Origin: Brachycybe producta
Taxonomy: Eukaryota; Arthropoda; Diplopoda; Playtdesmida; Andrognathidae
DNA: 64,000 nt
Direction: 5' to 3'
Assembly: GCA_036925085.1 (NCBI GenBank)
Contig: JAUPFP010000008.1
Span: 2,081,957-2,145,956 of the forward strand
Made by a program: the position numbers and the translations under genes. Of this stretch, positions 44,094 to 57,493 are shown piece after piece. Below the pieces are notes generated by a model, which was not told where the DNA came from, made no database searches, and was given only the letters and a program-made list of their open reading frames with translations. The first letter of the stretch is position 1. Every line of letters starts with the position of its first letter.

Positions 44094-46406
44094 CTCTTTG
44101 CTTTGAAATCCTTGTCGTAAGAAACATATAAAATCTTAAGGCGTTCCTGCAGCCAATTTAAGATGCAGTTAGCAATATTTGTTTTAAACTGTTTTAACTC
44201 TTACGATTTTTTTTTGGCGATAAAAATATGGAAGACATGCATTTTCGTTTAGTTGAACCACAGGGGGTGGGAAATGTTTTGTTAAGAACTTAAACGCTCA
44301 CGAAACTGATGCGTTATGTTTTATTTTATTGGATGCCACCAACTTGCACTTTTTTTATATTTAAGAGTGATCGTCATGAATGCGTTTGACCTCGTTATTA
44401 AAGGTTTTCTCGGGTGTGACATAATAGTTAGAAGAAAAAAAACGTGGGATTATATGCCAGTGAGAAAATAGTTCGAAAACATATTAATGAGCTCTCTGGA
44501 CTATAAACTGATGGAGCGTTTTCTATTTAGTTTCTATAATGATGCCAGGTTTAATCGATTTCTGATCTCTAATGAACGGTCATAGCACTTTTCTATTGCA
44601 CGGGTTTCAATCGTGAATGTGCATCATCAGAAGTATTGACTAACGGTCACTTTTCTAGTGGTTCTTGAATGCGTGTAAAGGGGAAGAGCTTTTTTCTATA
44701 CCTATTGTATTCATTGATGGGAAAATTCATTTTTTTTTTTAGAATTAACTTAAATAACATTTTTATTAATAGCATTCTTTCTAAATTTGTTGTATCTGAT
44801 TTTGATTTTTTATAGAATTTTCTGAAATTTTTATAGGTTTTGCATTTCTAGTGAATTGTTTTTTTTTTCGTTAATTCCCTTTAGGTACAAGAAACGTGTT
44901 AAATTTAGCTCGAAAGGACGTGCTAATACAGTTTACTTTTTGAGAAGTTTCTTAATGTGAGGATGTATGTTAGAATAACGTCCTTCATTTTTGATTATTA
45001 TACAGTCTTCACTTTATTATTATTATTAATATACTAGAAGTTTTGTTATTATAGAGAAGGTAAATACGACTCCCCGTGTTATTTTAGTTAGGTGGTACTC
45101 TAGACTTTTTTTTACTGAGCCGTTAACTGTAATGCTTCTTTCAGTTACTAACACTAAAATATATCTACAGTCTACAAGGAAATCTAGATTAAGGTTGCGT
45201 TTTTTGGAAAAAAAAAATGCTTCATAAAGTTTTATTGAAACTAAAATATTGAAAGAATGCAATACCTTTATTTTCATTATATTTGAAAATAAACTTTTCT
45301 GAGATAGTTTTAATAAATTACAAATTTCGTTTGGAAAAGTAACTGTTGAAATCTGCAAATTTTTACATTTTTCAAACTGTTCTAACTTTATTTTCAATGA
45401 TAATTTGTCATTTAAACATTCAATTTTTTAATTGTTTTTTCTCGCAGTCCATAAATATTTGGTCTTTTTGAATAATATATGTACGAAGATATCATCGCTT
45501 ACATAATTTTTCTACCTGAGTGGAAGTGTCTCAAGTTTGAGTCTAAGATACCTCAGAAGAAGTCTTCATCGATTTTTTTTTGTAGGTCTTTGCATTGAGG
45601 TCCTATGTATATTAATGGTTTTTTTTTACTATTATTTTTGCGTGGGTATATTGTTTGATAAAAATGACAACAAAACTGATATCTAATCTACTCTACAAAC
45701 TTACTTTCAGTTCTTATTATAACAATATATAATTAATTTATTTTCATAATTAATTTTCTGAACGTAACGTTTTTTGAGCGTTAAACACAGATTTTACGAA
45801 ACCATAATTTAATAGCACTTTTTTTTTTAAAGAAAACCCCACTTGTAATATAGTTGTGACTTAGAAGACCAAAATGTGATTTTATGTTCTCGTATTTTTG
45901 ATAATAACTTTTATACAGAAGTTGATGTTAACGTTTTAATGATTTCTTTTTACTTGTCATCGGATGTTTTTTTTTATCATTCGGTTTCTTTACATGACCA
46001 ACTTATTGCAATGGTCACGGATTCTTTACTTTCTTAAGTTTTTTTAGGTATCTCATTGAAGAGCTTTTTGATTCTAGAACAAATATTTCTTAAGGTACTT
46101 ATAGTATGTTTCAGTATATATTCTATTATTATCTCTTCGACAAATGTCAACAGAGATTCTTTTTTAAATAAAGTGTTTCTTTTTATTTGTTATGAGTGGA
46201 CACTCAAGAAACACTTTGTATCTATCTAAGGACTGGTCACTACTCAATGTGGATTATTGTGTCTATGTGTTTGTACATTAACTGGCCAATGGACACGAAA
46301 ACATTCATTGTTGTCACTCAACACATTGTCAATAGAAAATCGACATGGTTTTTTTTTTGTTACTGAGGTAAAGTTGTAAAGATCTTTTGTTAATTTCTGT
46401 ATAATA

Positions 46407-46407
46407 A

Positions 46408-46488
<81 letters not shown>

Positions 46489-46492
46489 ATAG

Positions 46493-46586
<94 letters not shown>

Positions 46587-46594
46587 ATATATAT
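46407..46594. repeat. Long (TG)n/(TA)n microsatellite
   Basis: A short TG run leads into almost 190 bases of alternating T and A, interrupted three or four times (for example AGTAATATA). It reads as Ile-Tyr repeats in both directions; those frames are not genes. Confidence 0.95.
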
Positions 46595-49500
46595 TTCTAA
46601 GTGTCTCTTCTTTTAGACTTCTTATTGACAGTCTACCATCAGTCATCGAATAAGTTTTAATAATGTTTGACTGTTTTTATTTGTGGGGAGGAAGTGTAGA
46701 AGGGTAGATATAATGGAATTTGGTTACGAAAAAGAAAAAGAAACTTATAATAATAATTTTAGAATTGAATGTTTTAATTTAAATATTTTTTTAAGCATTG
46801 GAAATATCAAGTAGCAGAAGTTTTTGAAAACAAATTACATTCATACAGAAGTCGGTTTTTAATTTCCATATTTTGTATGTGTGTGTGTCTTGGTCGTACT
46901 TTTTCTGAAGACGCTAAAGGAGGACATAATGTTTGTCTTGCTTAATGTGTCGTAAGTCTTTTTTTTTTCTTCCTTTTTGTTCTTCATTTTTACCAACTTT
47001 TTTTTTCTCTTTCGTAAACCTATTGTTTCTTCAATGCATAAAATATAAATGATAACTGAACCGATACTAGTTATATGATTCATGAATATTAGATGCATTT
47101 CCTGGATATAATCAGGTGGTGGGGGAAGGTTTTTTTGGTTTATAAAAAATATGTATATATATACAGTATATGCAATAAGGAAGACAATGTATATTCAAGA
47201 AAAAAATATCTTAACTTTTTATATGGATTCGTTTTAGTTGAAGCAATCATAGACTAAGAAGAAAAAAAATGTTACAATTATTTTTTTTTGTTCATTAAAA
47301 AAATTATTATCTTTAAGTTTTTTTTTTCTTTCTTCTTCTCTGCTTTATTAGAATAAATTTCATTAAATATGATCGATAAATTCATAAGCATAAAATATTT
47401 GTAACTAGTTTACATACAGTAATTATGTTGAATTGTAAAAAGCAATTGGTATTAACTAAAATTTGTTTTTCAGTGCATTTTTGAATTATGTTTGGCCATA
47501 AATATGTCATATTGTGTCCAGTTAAAAGTTGAAAATAACGTAATTAACCTATTTATGTACATATTTTTGATATGGCTATATTATTACTGAGTTTTACGAT
47601 GTAAAATTCAGAGATTGGCAATAGTTAAAATACAAGTTGAAATTTGCGTACTAGGTTAATGGTAGTTCTAATTACTTTTAAAATGTATAAAGTTGAATTG
47701 CAACAACTACTGTAAACTAGAAAATGAAAAATTTAAATTTAAAAGTAACAGTAGGGCTAGGTGATTATGCGTAACTACCACAAGGTAGTTGTAAAAATAG
47801 TTTCACCATTCTTAAACAAGCAACTACTATGTAGTTAGTTAACAAGTAGTTTATGCAGCACTTCTTAATAAAATTTAGTTTATGTGAAGAAAAGTTTGCT
47901 GATTGGTTTTTCTACTAAGTTAACATTTGGTTTACAATCTTAACTTGAGACCTTGGTTAAAATCAGATACATGTATATGATAGGAAAACTAGAAAACCAT
48001 TAAAATTGTGATGCACTTTTTTTAATATTACAATAATTACAGCCGTAGTTAAAGCACAATCTTTATGCAATTTATAAGCCAATCATAAAAGTAATTTTAT
48101 AGCGAACATTTTTTTTCTATCTATGCTAAAGATACTTTTGGCAAGAAAGGATAATATAATTGTGTTTGTTTAAAACGGTCCATTTCCTGTAGCATTTAAT
48201 GGCGTCAAGAGTCAACATCGAACACCATTTGTAAGTGAAAATAGATGTAACCCTAAGGCAATTTTACATTTATTCAATGTCACACACACACACACACAAG
48301 AGAGATACAAATAATAGTATGTTATCATTTTTTACATGTTGCTCGTTGCTGATTACATTTGTATATTTAAATGCATTCATAAGTGGTACTGAATTATGTA
48401 AACTTTCTGATTTTTTTTTAGTGTTTCGAGGGTCTCTTGACATACGTCCATATGTAAGAAACCCCTTTAAGAAAGTTGCCTCTCATTGCAGTAGAGTTTA
48501 CAGTGATTGCATCATTTAGGGGGCAGTTTTATGCTTTCAAAAATATTTAGTACTGTAGTAGGTGGTATGCGATATAAATTTAAATTATACATGACATTGT
48601 TGAGGTTGTCGACATTAATATCAGTTATACTTATGAGGTTTTTTTTTTATATTTCAAAAGTAAGAATTGCAAATGTGTTCATTTGTCTACTCCATAATCA
48701 ATGTTGATGGCAAACAATTTGAGTGGATGAGATAGGTTTTTTTTTCTTCTATGCATTTTAATCTTAGAAGACGATTATCTTTAATCTGGAAGTTGCTTAA
48801 AATTAAGCTCCAATGTGATTAAAAGAGCTTCTGTCTGTCTTTGACGAGTTTTACTTTTTTTTTTTCTTCTTCTTCTTCAAAGAATTAAAGTGTACATATT
48901 ATATTTGCATATACTGCACATTTTAGTTTCCGTCTTACATAAATAATGTAAAAGAACGAGTTCTTGTAATTGCCTTGTTCATGTTTTCAAGATTAATTCC
49001 AAAACTTGATTACGAACAAAGATAATTATTTTTTGTTCTTTCATTTATCACAAGGATGAAATAAAGTAAAATATGCATAAAATTTACATTTGTAAAAAAG
49101 AAAAAATATATATATATAACACATTCAACAAAAAATCATTTGAAGTTATTCCTAAAAGACTTTATGATTATTTTTTTTTTGTTCTTCTATTTTTTTTTTC
49201 TTCTAGAAATGTATTTGGCCCTAACTCCCAACGGTGGTTGTTGTTTGCTAACAAGTGAGTATAATCACGAATTTTAGTAATTCTTCTCTAGGCAGGTCAT
49301 GTGACCAATATAGTCTCTGTAATCTTATTGGTTGATGATCGAGTGATGTAATGCTGGCTTATATAACTAGGCACATGGAAGTGTTTGGGTCACAAAAACT
49401 GTCGAGGTTCAGAAGGACACACATCTCTGTGAACTTGCAGTACTACCACCAGTACCGAAAAAAAAAAAGTTGTCGACACATCAAATTTGCAATTTTACAT

Positions 49501-49727
49501 TTTCGAGAAGCAACTAGAAAATTGACATCATCATCATCATCTAATTCAATAGTAAGTGACAATAAATATTCTTAGTAAAACTTTTAGAATTTGTGTTTTT
49601 TGTTGTGTTTATTAATTGATTTAACTATATTATTATTAATTGTGTGTGGGTTTTTTTGTTGTTGGCATTTGCAAATACAATATGCACTTGTTTTCTTCTT
49701 CATTGATTAGTTTCATAAATGTTATTT

Positions 49728-49733
<6 letters not shown>

Positions 49734-49783
<50 letters not shown>
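49734..49783. repeat. (TA)n microsatellite
   Basis: About 24 TA units with no interruption, in the gene-poor tract upstream of CCAP. Confidence 0.9.
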
Positions 49784-49785
<2 letters not shown>

Positions 49786-52700
49786 CAGTAATGGCCAATT
49801 TCGTTGTCATAGTCATTTTTTCTTCTTCTTCTTCTTCTTCGTAACTTGTTTTGCCAATTTTTAGCTATCTTAATTGGATGTTATTTTGCTATGAATAATA
49901 GGTGCCTTTGGTCTAAAGAACGTTTCGTACATATATTTCGTAAAACATTTTTTTTTTTCATTCTCCAAACTTTTTCATTCAATGGAAGTAATTTTTTTTT
50001 ATATATGTATATACGTCTAATTTGCATACATGGTACCCATTACTCCTAGGGCCACCATTTTATGTATGTTTTACATTCAGTAAAGTGGGTGGCTATAATA
50101 GTAATTGGCAGACGATTCAAAATCTATTCTCCACTATACGTGTATATCTTTTAGAGATTTTCATTCTTAGATTGCTTTTCCATGTTACCTTGGGTTCACA
50201 TCGTTTTCTCTTTCTCTGATATTTACAGAAATGTTTTTATTTATCAGACATTTATAGAAAAAAAGTTGTGTTGTTGTTTTGTTTTTTTTACAGAAAAAAA
50301 AAATTCGCCTAAATTGCCTAAACATGTGTATAGTTGGTAAAGTTTTCGCATAGCAAACTTCACTGCTGTCGTGTTAAAATTTGTAAAGGTTTTGATATAC
50401 ATTATAGGTATCATTATGATTATTACATATTTTTGCACACACTATGGTAATAAGTAAAAAGTGTACAAAAGAATGTTTCGTATCTTAGAATGTGAATACA
50501 TTACATTAAATCTGGATAAAACGATATAAAATATTGAAAATTCTTTATAAAAAAAAATCAAAATCGATAAGAATGTTTTGGTTAAATTTGTTAGGATCTA
50601 AATAAGTTTAAATTTATTTTATCTGCTTCTTGCCATCACCAGCACCACCACCATCATCATCATCGTCAACATCTTTCGGAACTTTAGTTAGATTTACAAT
50701 GCATGAGTTGAATGCATATGTTTATACTTACATGTATATGCTAACAGCAGTATTTTAAATGTTTTCATAGAAGACCCATAGTAAAACATTTTGCCAATCC
50801 TATTGTCCAAACGATATTCTAAGTTTTTTTTTTATAGATGATGAAGGATGATGGATGAACTAAATAATGTTGAATCCATAAAAACTAACAAGAAGAAAAA
50901 AAAAAGACAAAGTAAATTAACTTTGAAGTGAAAAAAAAAAATACTAGAGATTTATATAAATGTATTTTATTGAATACATGACTACACGTTGTACTACCAT
51001 TGACAAATAGATATTAGTAAAGTAGGTAAACTTACATGTTATCATAGCAAATGAAATTCTATTAGGCCTAAAATCTATTTATGAATTTTTTTGGATCGGA
51101 ATAATTGAATATATTCTATTTTTTTTTTACTTATTGAGCAAACTGTTAAATTAGAAAATCAAATATTTTTTAGCAAAAATGTTACAAAGTATTTACAAGT
51201 ATGAATCAATGATGGAATTTGTTAAATTTGCTTGGCAAGAAGAATAAGGAAATAAAAAACATATTCACGGTTTGAATTAGTTTTTTTTTTGCTACATAAC
51301 ATTTAAATTAGTTTATTTTTTTATCAAATTGGACATGTTTTTTCTTTCTTATAGTAACAACATTTTTATGGTCCAGTTTCATTTTTCTAACGTTGAAACT
51401 CAACAACCAAGTATATTTCTACAAAAAAAAAAAAAATTAAATCACATAAATATTTTCTTTTGCACTTTTTTTTTTATAACCATAATGAAATTATTTTTCA
51501 ACCACGTTAAAGCAAGGGCAATTTTATAGAATGCAAAGATTGCATTATTAAAAAAAAGCAATCTGAGGATGAAAACCATGTTTAACATTTGTTGCCAACA
51601 TATTTGCTATATGTATATTATCCTGGCAATTATTTAAAAAAAAATACTTTCAGAAAACAACTTTGAATTGCTGTTGGAAGTATTTGTATATTGGACCATT
51701 TGGACGCGTTTAAATTTAATGGAGTGTGCTTTTTATTTTTCGTGTTAATTTTTGGTTTTAATAAGGCAGCTGCTTTTTAAATAGAATGTTAGCTCACTGT
51801 GAATCCTTCATTTCTCTCATGTCAGTGAACATAATGGGTGCGCGTTATAACTTATAATGTTCATAATTAACACGAATTGCTAATTGTCTATACAGTAGAA
51901 AGGTAAAATGTCACTTTTTACGACTGAGGCGTGATCATTTATGGTTTCATAACTCCCACTCATAGTTTTCACATCGGAGGAATGTCTATATATACATGTT
52001 TGTTTAGGGTAGGATCAATTTCTTGATATGATTATTCATAGGGCAATCTTAGTAGATATTCAATTATTCGTGGACCGAAGATACCAGTTTAAAGACAAAT
52101 GAGTTAATTTTCACTATAAAAATGACATTCTTTCTGTCTCTTCGCCGTTGTCTTCAAGTTTTTTTTTATAAACTTTATTGTTAGCTGAAAGTTTTTTTTT
52201 TAATTTAGGGTTAATGTTGATGGAACACTAATTTTCTTTGTCAATTTAGGAGTAACTTTAAAAATGTATTCAGTTTATATCAGTTTTGTAGTCATTCTTA
52301 GGAAGGGGGAAGGTAAAAGTGGAAGTGGTGGTTTGATGTACAGGGTCGAACTGAGGAACAATGGTCCGTTAAAAATTACTTCATGGGCCCTATAGAAAAA
52401 TCCATAAAATACAAGAAATCTCTTCCTATCTTTTCTTAAATACTTTTTTCCATTTTTGATTGCGATACATGTATCAATTTTCTTTAGACTTTATTCAACG
52501 AGCTTCGCAAGCATAATTTTCTAAACATAAAATATTATTATTAATTTTTGTACATAATTATGCCATTTTCCTTCTATTATATGTTTATTATATTTATCAT
52601 TTTTTGTGGGATTTAATTGACATTTGAATTGAAACTTCAGTTTATTTTCATATTAAAAATTACTTTTTTTGATTATTCAGCAAATACATATTTTAGAAAA

Positions 52701-53344
52701 ATGTGATTGCTTTTTACGTGTCTCTCTTTTAAATTTCGTTGTAGGTATACGCCATATACACTCAAAAAACACCGCTGGTTTATATCTAAAATATGATGTT
52801 TGTTTTTCTGTTTAAAGAGAAATTGGTTTTTAAATTTGTTTTGGTTTAACAAAAATTGACTCTTGTTGTTTTCAATCAAATTTCTTAGAAGAAGATTTTC
52901 ATATCAACTTTTTACATACGCTTTTTTTCAGAAGCAACATTAAAAATAGTTAGTAACTGGAATCAGTAACTACGAATACTTTCATGGTAATAACTTTAAA
53001 AATAAACCTTTTATGGCCCTTTAAACCTTTTATTAAATAAACCTTTTTACAATATGTTTTGGACTTTTTTTTAATAATGAAAAAAAAACTTGAAATTGGA
53101 TCGTTTTTTCAAACAAGTCATAAAAAGTTTATTTTGTTAAAGGTCTCATCAGTGGAAAGTACATTTAATATAATCCATTAGTATAATACGTAGTTTATAA
53201 TAAACCGTAAATTATTTTTTAAAGTTACTTCTGAAAAAAAAAAAGGTTTCGTTTACTTTAAAACTCATTAGAAATTACTGTTGAGCCATATCTTAATTTT
53301 TGCCAAAAGTACAGGGCCTTCTGTCTTATGTCTGAAATATTTAA

Positions 53345-53367
53345 GTCTTGTGGTTGAGAACCACTGA
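53345..53367 (-). mobile_element. hAT-like transposon end
   Basis: On the minus strand the sequence begins CAGTGGTTCTCAACCACAAG, the hallmark terminal sequence of many non-autonomous hAT elements. The partner end was not found. Confidence 0.4.
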
Positions 53368-54923
53368 TGTATTAATGTGATTATGCCATATGTGTACCTT
53401 TACACACTTTTTTTTAATATAAAAATTCAGTGAAGCAACAAAGAAATTACTTCTTTTCTACATGGATTTACTTTTATCGTAGAGATTATTCGTGTTTTTT
53501 TGGTAATTTTGTTTTTAGGTGAAAAAAAAAAAACTCCGATTGCCATATTGTGGGCCATTTCTTGCCACCTGTTCAACAACTAAAAGAAAAATAAGGGACT
53601 GAATATTCAGTTTTTATTTTATACTTTGTTTTCGACCCGAAGACCTTTTAAATATACATGGGGCCTATATATTTATAGTTTTTAATGTCGGTTCCTATGC
53701 ATTAGGTTATCTATTTTTTCTTCTTATATAGAATGGCCTACAGTTTCTATGGTATTATACACTGAAAAATACTGTGGGCTGTGAGTTTTCTATGAATCAG
53801 TGGTCTTGGCAATTTGGCTTATTTGGGAAGATGATGATGATGATAATAATGAACGTGGAAAATGATTTGAGTTCCTACTGAATACTTAACATCAGTGGTC
53901 CATTAGTTTTCTTTTCATGATTTTTTTAAAGCTGAAATTCAGTTCAGATATTAAATTAAAAGTTTACAGCGTATTTTTATATTTAAAATGATTCCTTAAG
54001 AAATTAAGCAAAATAAATTGCTCCTTATATCTTGATATAGGGGGTTTATAAATTTTAAAGATGTTTTATAATCAACTGATTTTCGAACTTTTGGCTAGTC
54101 TACGTTCCAATGAGCAAAACTTAAAACTTGAAAGTATGTAAGAAGCTAGAATTATAGCTGAAGTAAATATTAATAAATATTGCCTGCAGTTGAGTCTAGT
54201 TTTGAAACCACATCTTCTTAATTTTGCTTCTGAAAGACATATTAATCCGAGTTCGAGGGGTTTTTAAGCTTTATTTTAAGCAATATTTTACATGAACTCA
54301 ATGTAGTGAAAATATTTTTTCTGTTATTCTTTTTTTTTATTTCATGTCCAAGTTTCAATTTAATTGTTTTTATTACACAATTGAAATGTTGTGTAACTAA
54401 CTTTCAAGTGAATTCACCTTATTCTATTGTATATACGAGTAGTTATTTATGGAACCGATGATTGGGAGAAAAATAGTTATTTTCTCATTCTTTTCAATGC
54501 TTCTGGCAAAAGTTCTATACTAGGGTCCTATATAGACACTATTTGTCATAGGAACCTGTGTATGTTTATATAAGGACGTAGGAACAAATCAAGCAAGTGA
54601 CAATTCTATTATAGAAACAACTGTGATCTTATTTTTCTTCTATCCAATATTACAGTACTGTATATGTTTTCCTATGTTAGAAAATAGAATAGATTGCATC
54701 TTCAGCCAATAGTTCAAATATTACAGAGAGATGTAAAAGTCCATTCACAATTTTTTTTTTTTGATAATTTCATAAAATTACAAATTATTTATTGTGTCCA
54801 AATTGTGTTATGTAAATTTGGTTTAAGTTGATCAAAAGATTTTTCTGAAGTAATTTATTTATTATATCTAGTAAGTTCTAATATCATAAGGTTAGTTATC
54901 AAAATAAATTTACAGTAAGAACT

Positions 54924-55081
54924 TTTTATTTCCTCCGTATATTATGAGTTTCATGTTTTAAAGAAAAGAAGAAAAAAAAACGGATTTTAAACTTTATTTT
55001 CATTTTATTTCCTCCGTATATTATGAGTTTCATGTTTTAAAGAAAAGAAGAAAAAAAAACGGATTTTAAACTTTATTTTCA
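54924..55081. repeat. Exact 79-bp tandem duplication
   Basis: Two identical 79-base units, containing TTTCCTCCGTATATTATGAG and a purine-rich AAGAAAAGAAG run, are followed by the first nine or so bases of a third. Identity between the units suggests a very recent event or an assembly artefact. Confidence 0.9.
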
Positions 55082-56046
55082 TTTTATTTCTTTTTTTTCT
55101 TTTGATTGTTTTCTTGGTTTTTTTTTATATGAATTTAAGATTACTTTTCCTGATTGATTGATTGCATTTCTGAGTTCGTATTTGTGTGTTTCAGGTCTCT
55201 TCAAAGTTGCAATCAAAATGATATTATTGTGTGACCTTTTGAAATATGAGATGTTTCTAAAGCTGCTGCTGCAATATAGAAGAAGAAAAAAATTTCTCCA
55301 TAGGGACATGAATGTCGTGAAAAAATATGAAGAAAGATTACATTATATGTTTTCTCAAAAGGTTTTACAAACCTAATAAATGATTTTAAATATAAAGTTT
55401 AACATTGTGCCGTTCTTAGCCTCAAACTTTAATGTAATTGTGAGGGTTGATGAGAAATGTTTTCAGAGTGTGTCTTGGGATTTTCATTCAGGTTGTTTGG
55501 ATTTTTTCCATGTTTTGTTTATTTATAATAAATGATCCCTTTGGAGATCGGTTCTAAATCTTACACACTTCACATAGAACGGTTACAGATCCCTATAGAC
55601 TCACTTTGTGTTTTCATTAGCCTCATAGAAATTGTATCACATTATTACATAAAATCCGTCTTTATATAAACGTGATTGATTTAACAATTTTAGAGCTGAA
55701 TTGTATATTGCTAATTAAGGTGGCTCCGCAGTCATTTTTAGGTGGAGAAATCGAGTTTAAATTTTTTTTTTACATAATCAACAAGTTTTTGTTAAAAGTT
55801 TACTAGAAACCAGAATAGTCCAAAGTTATTTGATGATATGTTTAAAAGTAAACATTTTAATGGTAATTTGAAAGTGAACAATTTTGACATTTTTTTCATT
55901 AATTTTTTGCTATATATAGTTTATTTTTAAATATATCGTCATGAAATTAATTTTAGCTTGTTCACCTATTACTCTAGTTTCTAACAATCATTTGTTTTCT
56001 AAATACTTCCGTTTTTATTTTTTCTTCGTAGTAAACAGAAATAAAA

Positions 56047-57050
56047 ATGAAACCAGGAACGGTAGCCCAGTTAGTCGTGTCTATGGTAATAGCACTCGTG
56101 ACCGTGCTGTTGTTGGCTCAAGCAGAATATGTACCATCAGTGAGTTTTATTTTAAAAGAATATTATGATCTTTTGTTGTATTTTCATTATGTTTGTGCAG
56201 GATGCTATTCCTTCCGAAGATGAAGTCCAATTGATTAAACGACCTTTCTGTAATGCTTTCACTGGTTGTGGAAGAAAACGTGCAGATGAGAACGAGGTGC
56301 TTTCGAAAGGAGATGCTTTCATTCAAAAGTTGGGACGACAGATGTTGAGACAGGCCCAACTTCGAAGCCTATATCAGTCTAAACTGAACAGCAAGGTACA
56401 AACCCATTTTCCAATTTGTATACTGGAAGCAAATTCTACTAACCCATCTGTCACTTTACGTTTTGAAAACAACTTTAAGAAAAAATCACCGACAGTGTTT
56501 TCTTCTTCAAAATCTAGAAAAGTAAATTAGTTGCACAAAAGTAGTCTGTATAAGGGCATATTCGTATTCAGTTCGGCAATACCTTTAAAATAAGAAAAAG
56601 TCTATTTAAATTGCCGAGAGGCCCATACACTAGAATTGTTTCAAAGTATTTTCGTATTGATATATTAACAAAAAAAAAATTATAATATTTTGAAAAGACC
56701 AAATCTTTTCGACAAAACAAATTTAAAATAAGTTTTTTTTATAAAAACATCAATCAACATGAAAATTTCCTTATGTGTTTGATTTACTATTTTTTGTTTT
56801 AACACTTGTATAACACTTTCAGATTTTTCTTAAAAGTTGCTTCTAAAACACAGTGTAAACAGAGTTCTATTCCATTGTTTTCTTAGTAATTACTAATCTG
56901 TTTTCTGCTTCTCTACTCTTACGGTTATCTACTACCATTTCTTCCGGATTCTAGAGCCAATTGTCAACACCTTGGTTAGATTATTTGGCTGACAGAAAAA
57001 AGAGAATGGCACCCGTTGAAAACAATGATGATTTCATTTCTAATAATTAG
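56047..57050 (+). CDS. CCAP: Crustacean cardioactive peptide (CCAP) precursor
   Basis: Secreted neuropeptide precursor; the mature peptide stimulates heart and visceral muscle and acts in ecdysis. Three exons: 56047-56139, 56201-56395 and 56955-57050, giving 127 residues, the normal size. A signal peptide spans about residues 1-26 (MVIALVTVLLLAQA core). After a short acidic spacer, KR at 44-45 precedes PFCNAFTGC (46-54), then Gly55 as amide donor and RKR (56-58) for cleavage. The two Cys form the ring of mature CCAP, and the peptide is identical to that of insects and crustaceans. The C-terminal associated peptide has the usual LGRQMLRQAQLRSLY-type helix and another dibasic site (KKR) near the end. 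It is convergent with WDR6. A large AT-rich tract lies upstream. Confidence 0.96.
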
Positions 57051-57493
57051 AAAAACGTCTTTTCTTTTAAAAAAAAGTTTCTTTTTTAGATATCTTCTTT
57101 GACAATTGTTAAATTAATAGGTTTTATGACACTGTTTTAGAATTTGATTGGAGAGATTTGAGAGAAGAAGAAAAAAAAAAACACACACAGAAAAAGGAGA
57201 AAAATAATTTTTTTTAATAGTACACCTGTTAAAAATGAACAACTTTTAATTTGTTTAATGTAGAATAAAAGTTTGTCTTTGGACAGTTAAAACTATGGAA
57301 TTGATCCCATAAAATTCCTGATTAATTTTTACTGACGATTGCTGTTTTCTGTCATAGATTTATGTCAAATGTTTCAAATCCCATTCCTGCAACTGCTATG
57401 GAGTATTTCTTATTCCTGTCAATGAATAACAAATTGTAAATCAATTGACCGGTCATTATGAATATGTATATATTTGTACATATTAGCTGAACG
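57051..57493. other. Spacer between convergent CCAP and WDR6
   Basis: CCAP 3' UTR with AATAAA at 57264-57269, then AT-rich sequence that must include the WDR6 3' UTR. Nothing else is visible. Confidence 0.5.
57264..57269 (+). terminator. Poly(A) signal AATAAA of CCAP
   Basis: AATAAA about 215 bases after the CCAP stop codon. Confidence 0.45.

Larger units (their letters stand above)
43940..49999. other. Gene-poor AT-rich tract, first half
   Basis: After the NHLRC2 3' UTR I see no gene. The tract holds T-runs, a CA run at 48283-48298, a long TA microsatellite at 46407-46594, another TA microsatellite at 49734-49783, and degenerate AT-rich repeats. The longest frames here cross microsatellites or AT-rich sequence and have no recognisable product. 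Confidence 0.5.
50000..56046. other. Gene-poor AT-rich tract upstream of CCAP, second half
   Basis: No coding exon recognised. It contains an exact 79-bp tandem duplication at 54924-55081, fragments of dispersed AT-rich repeats near 52985 and 55842, and transposon-end-like sequences at about 52340-52400 and 53310-53367. A CCAP promoter and 5' UTR exon are expected somewhere here but I cannot place them. A frame at 55158-55376 is open but unrecognised and not convincing. Confidence 0.45.

Noticed and set aside
46329-46646. Overlapping 69- and 105-residue frames on both strands
   Set aside because: They are Ile-Tyr repeats from the TA microsatellite.
55158-55376. 72-residue plus-strand frame with a basic cluster
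   Set aside because: No recognisable domain, AT-rich, overlapping a tandem repeat flank, and without exon partners.
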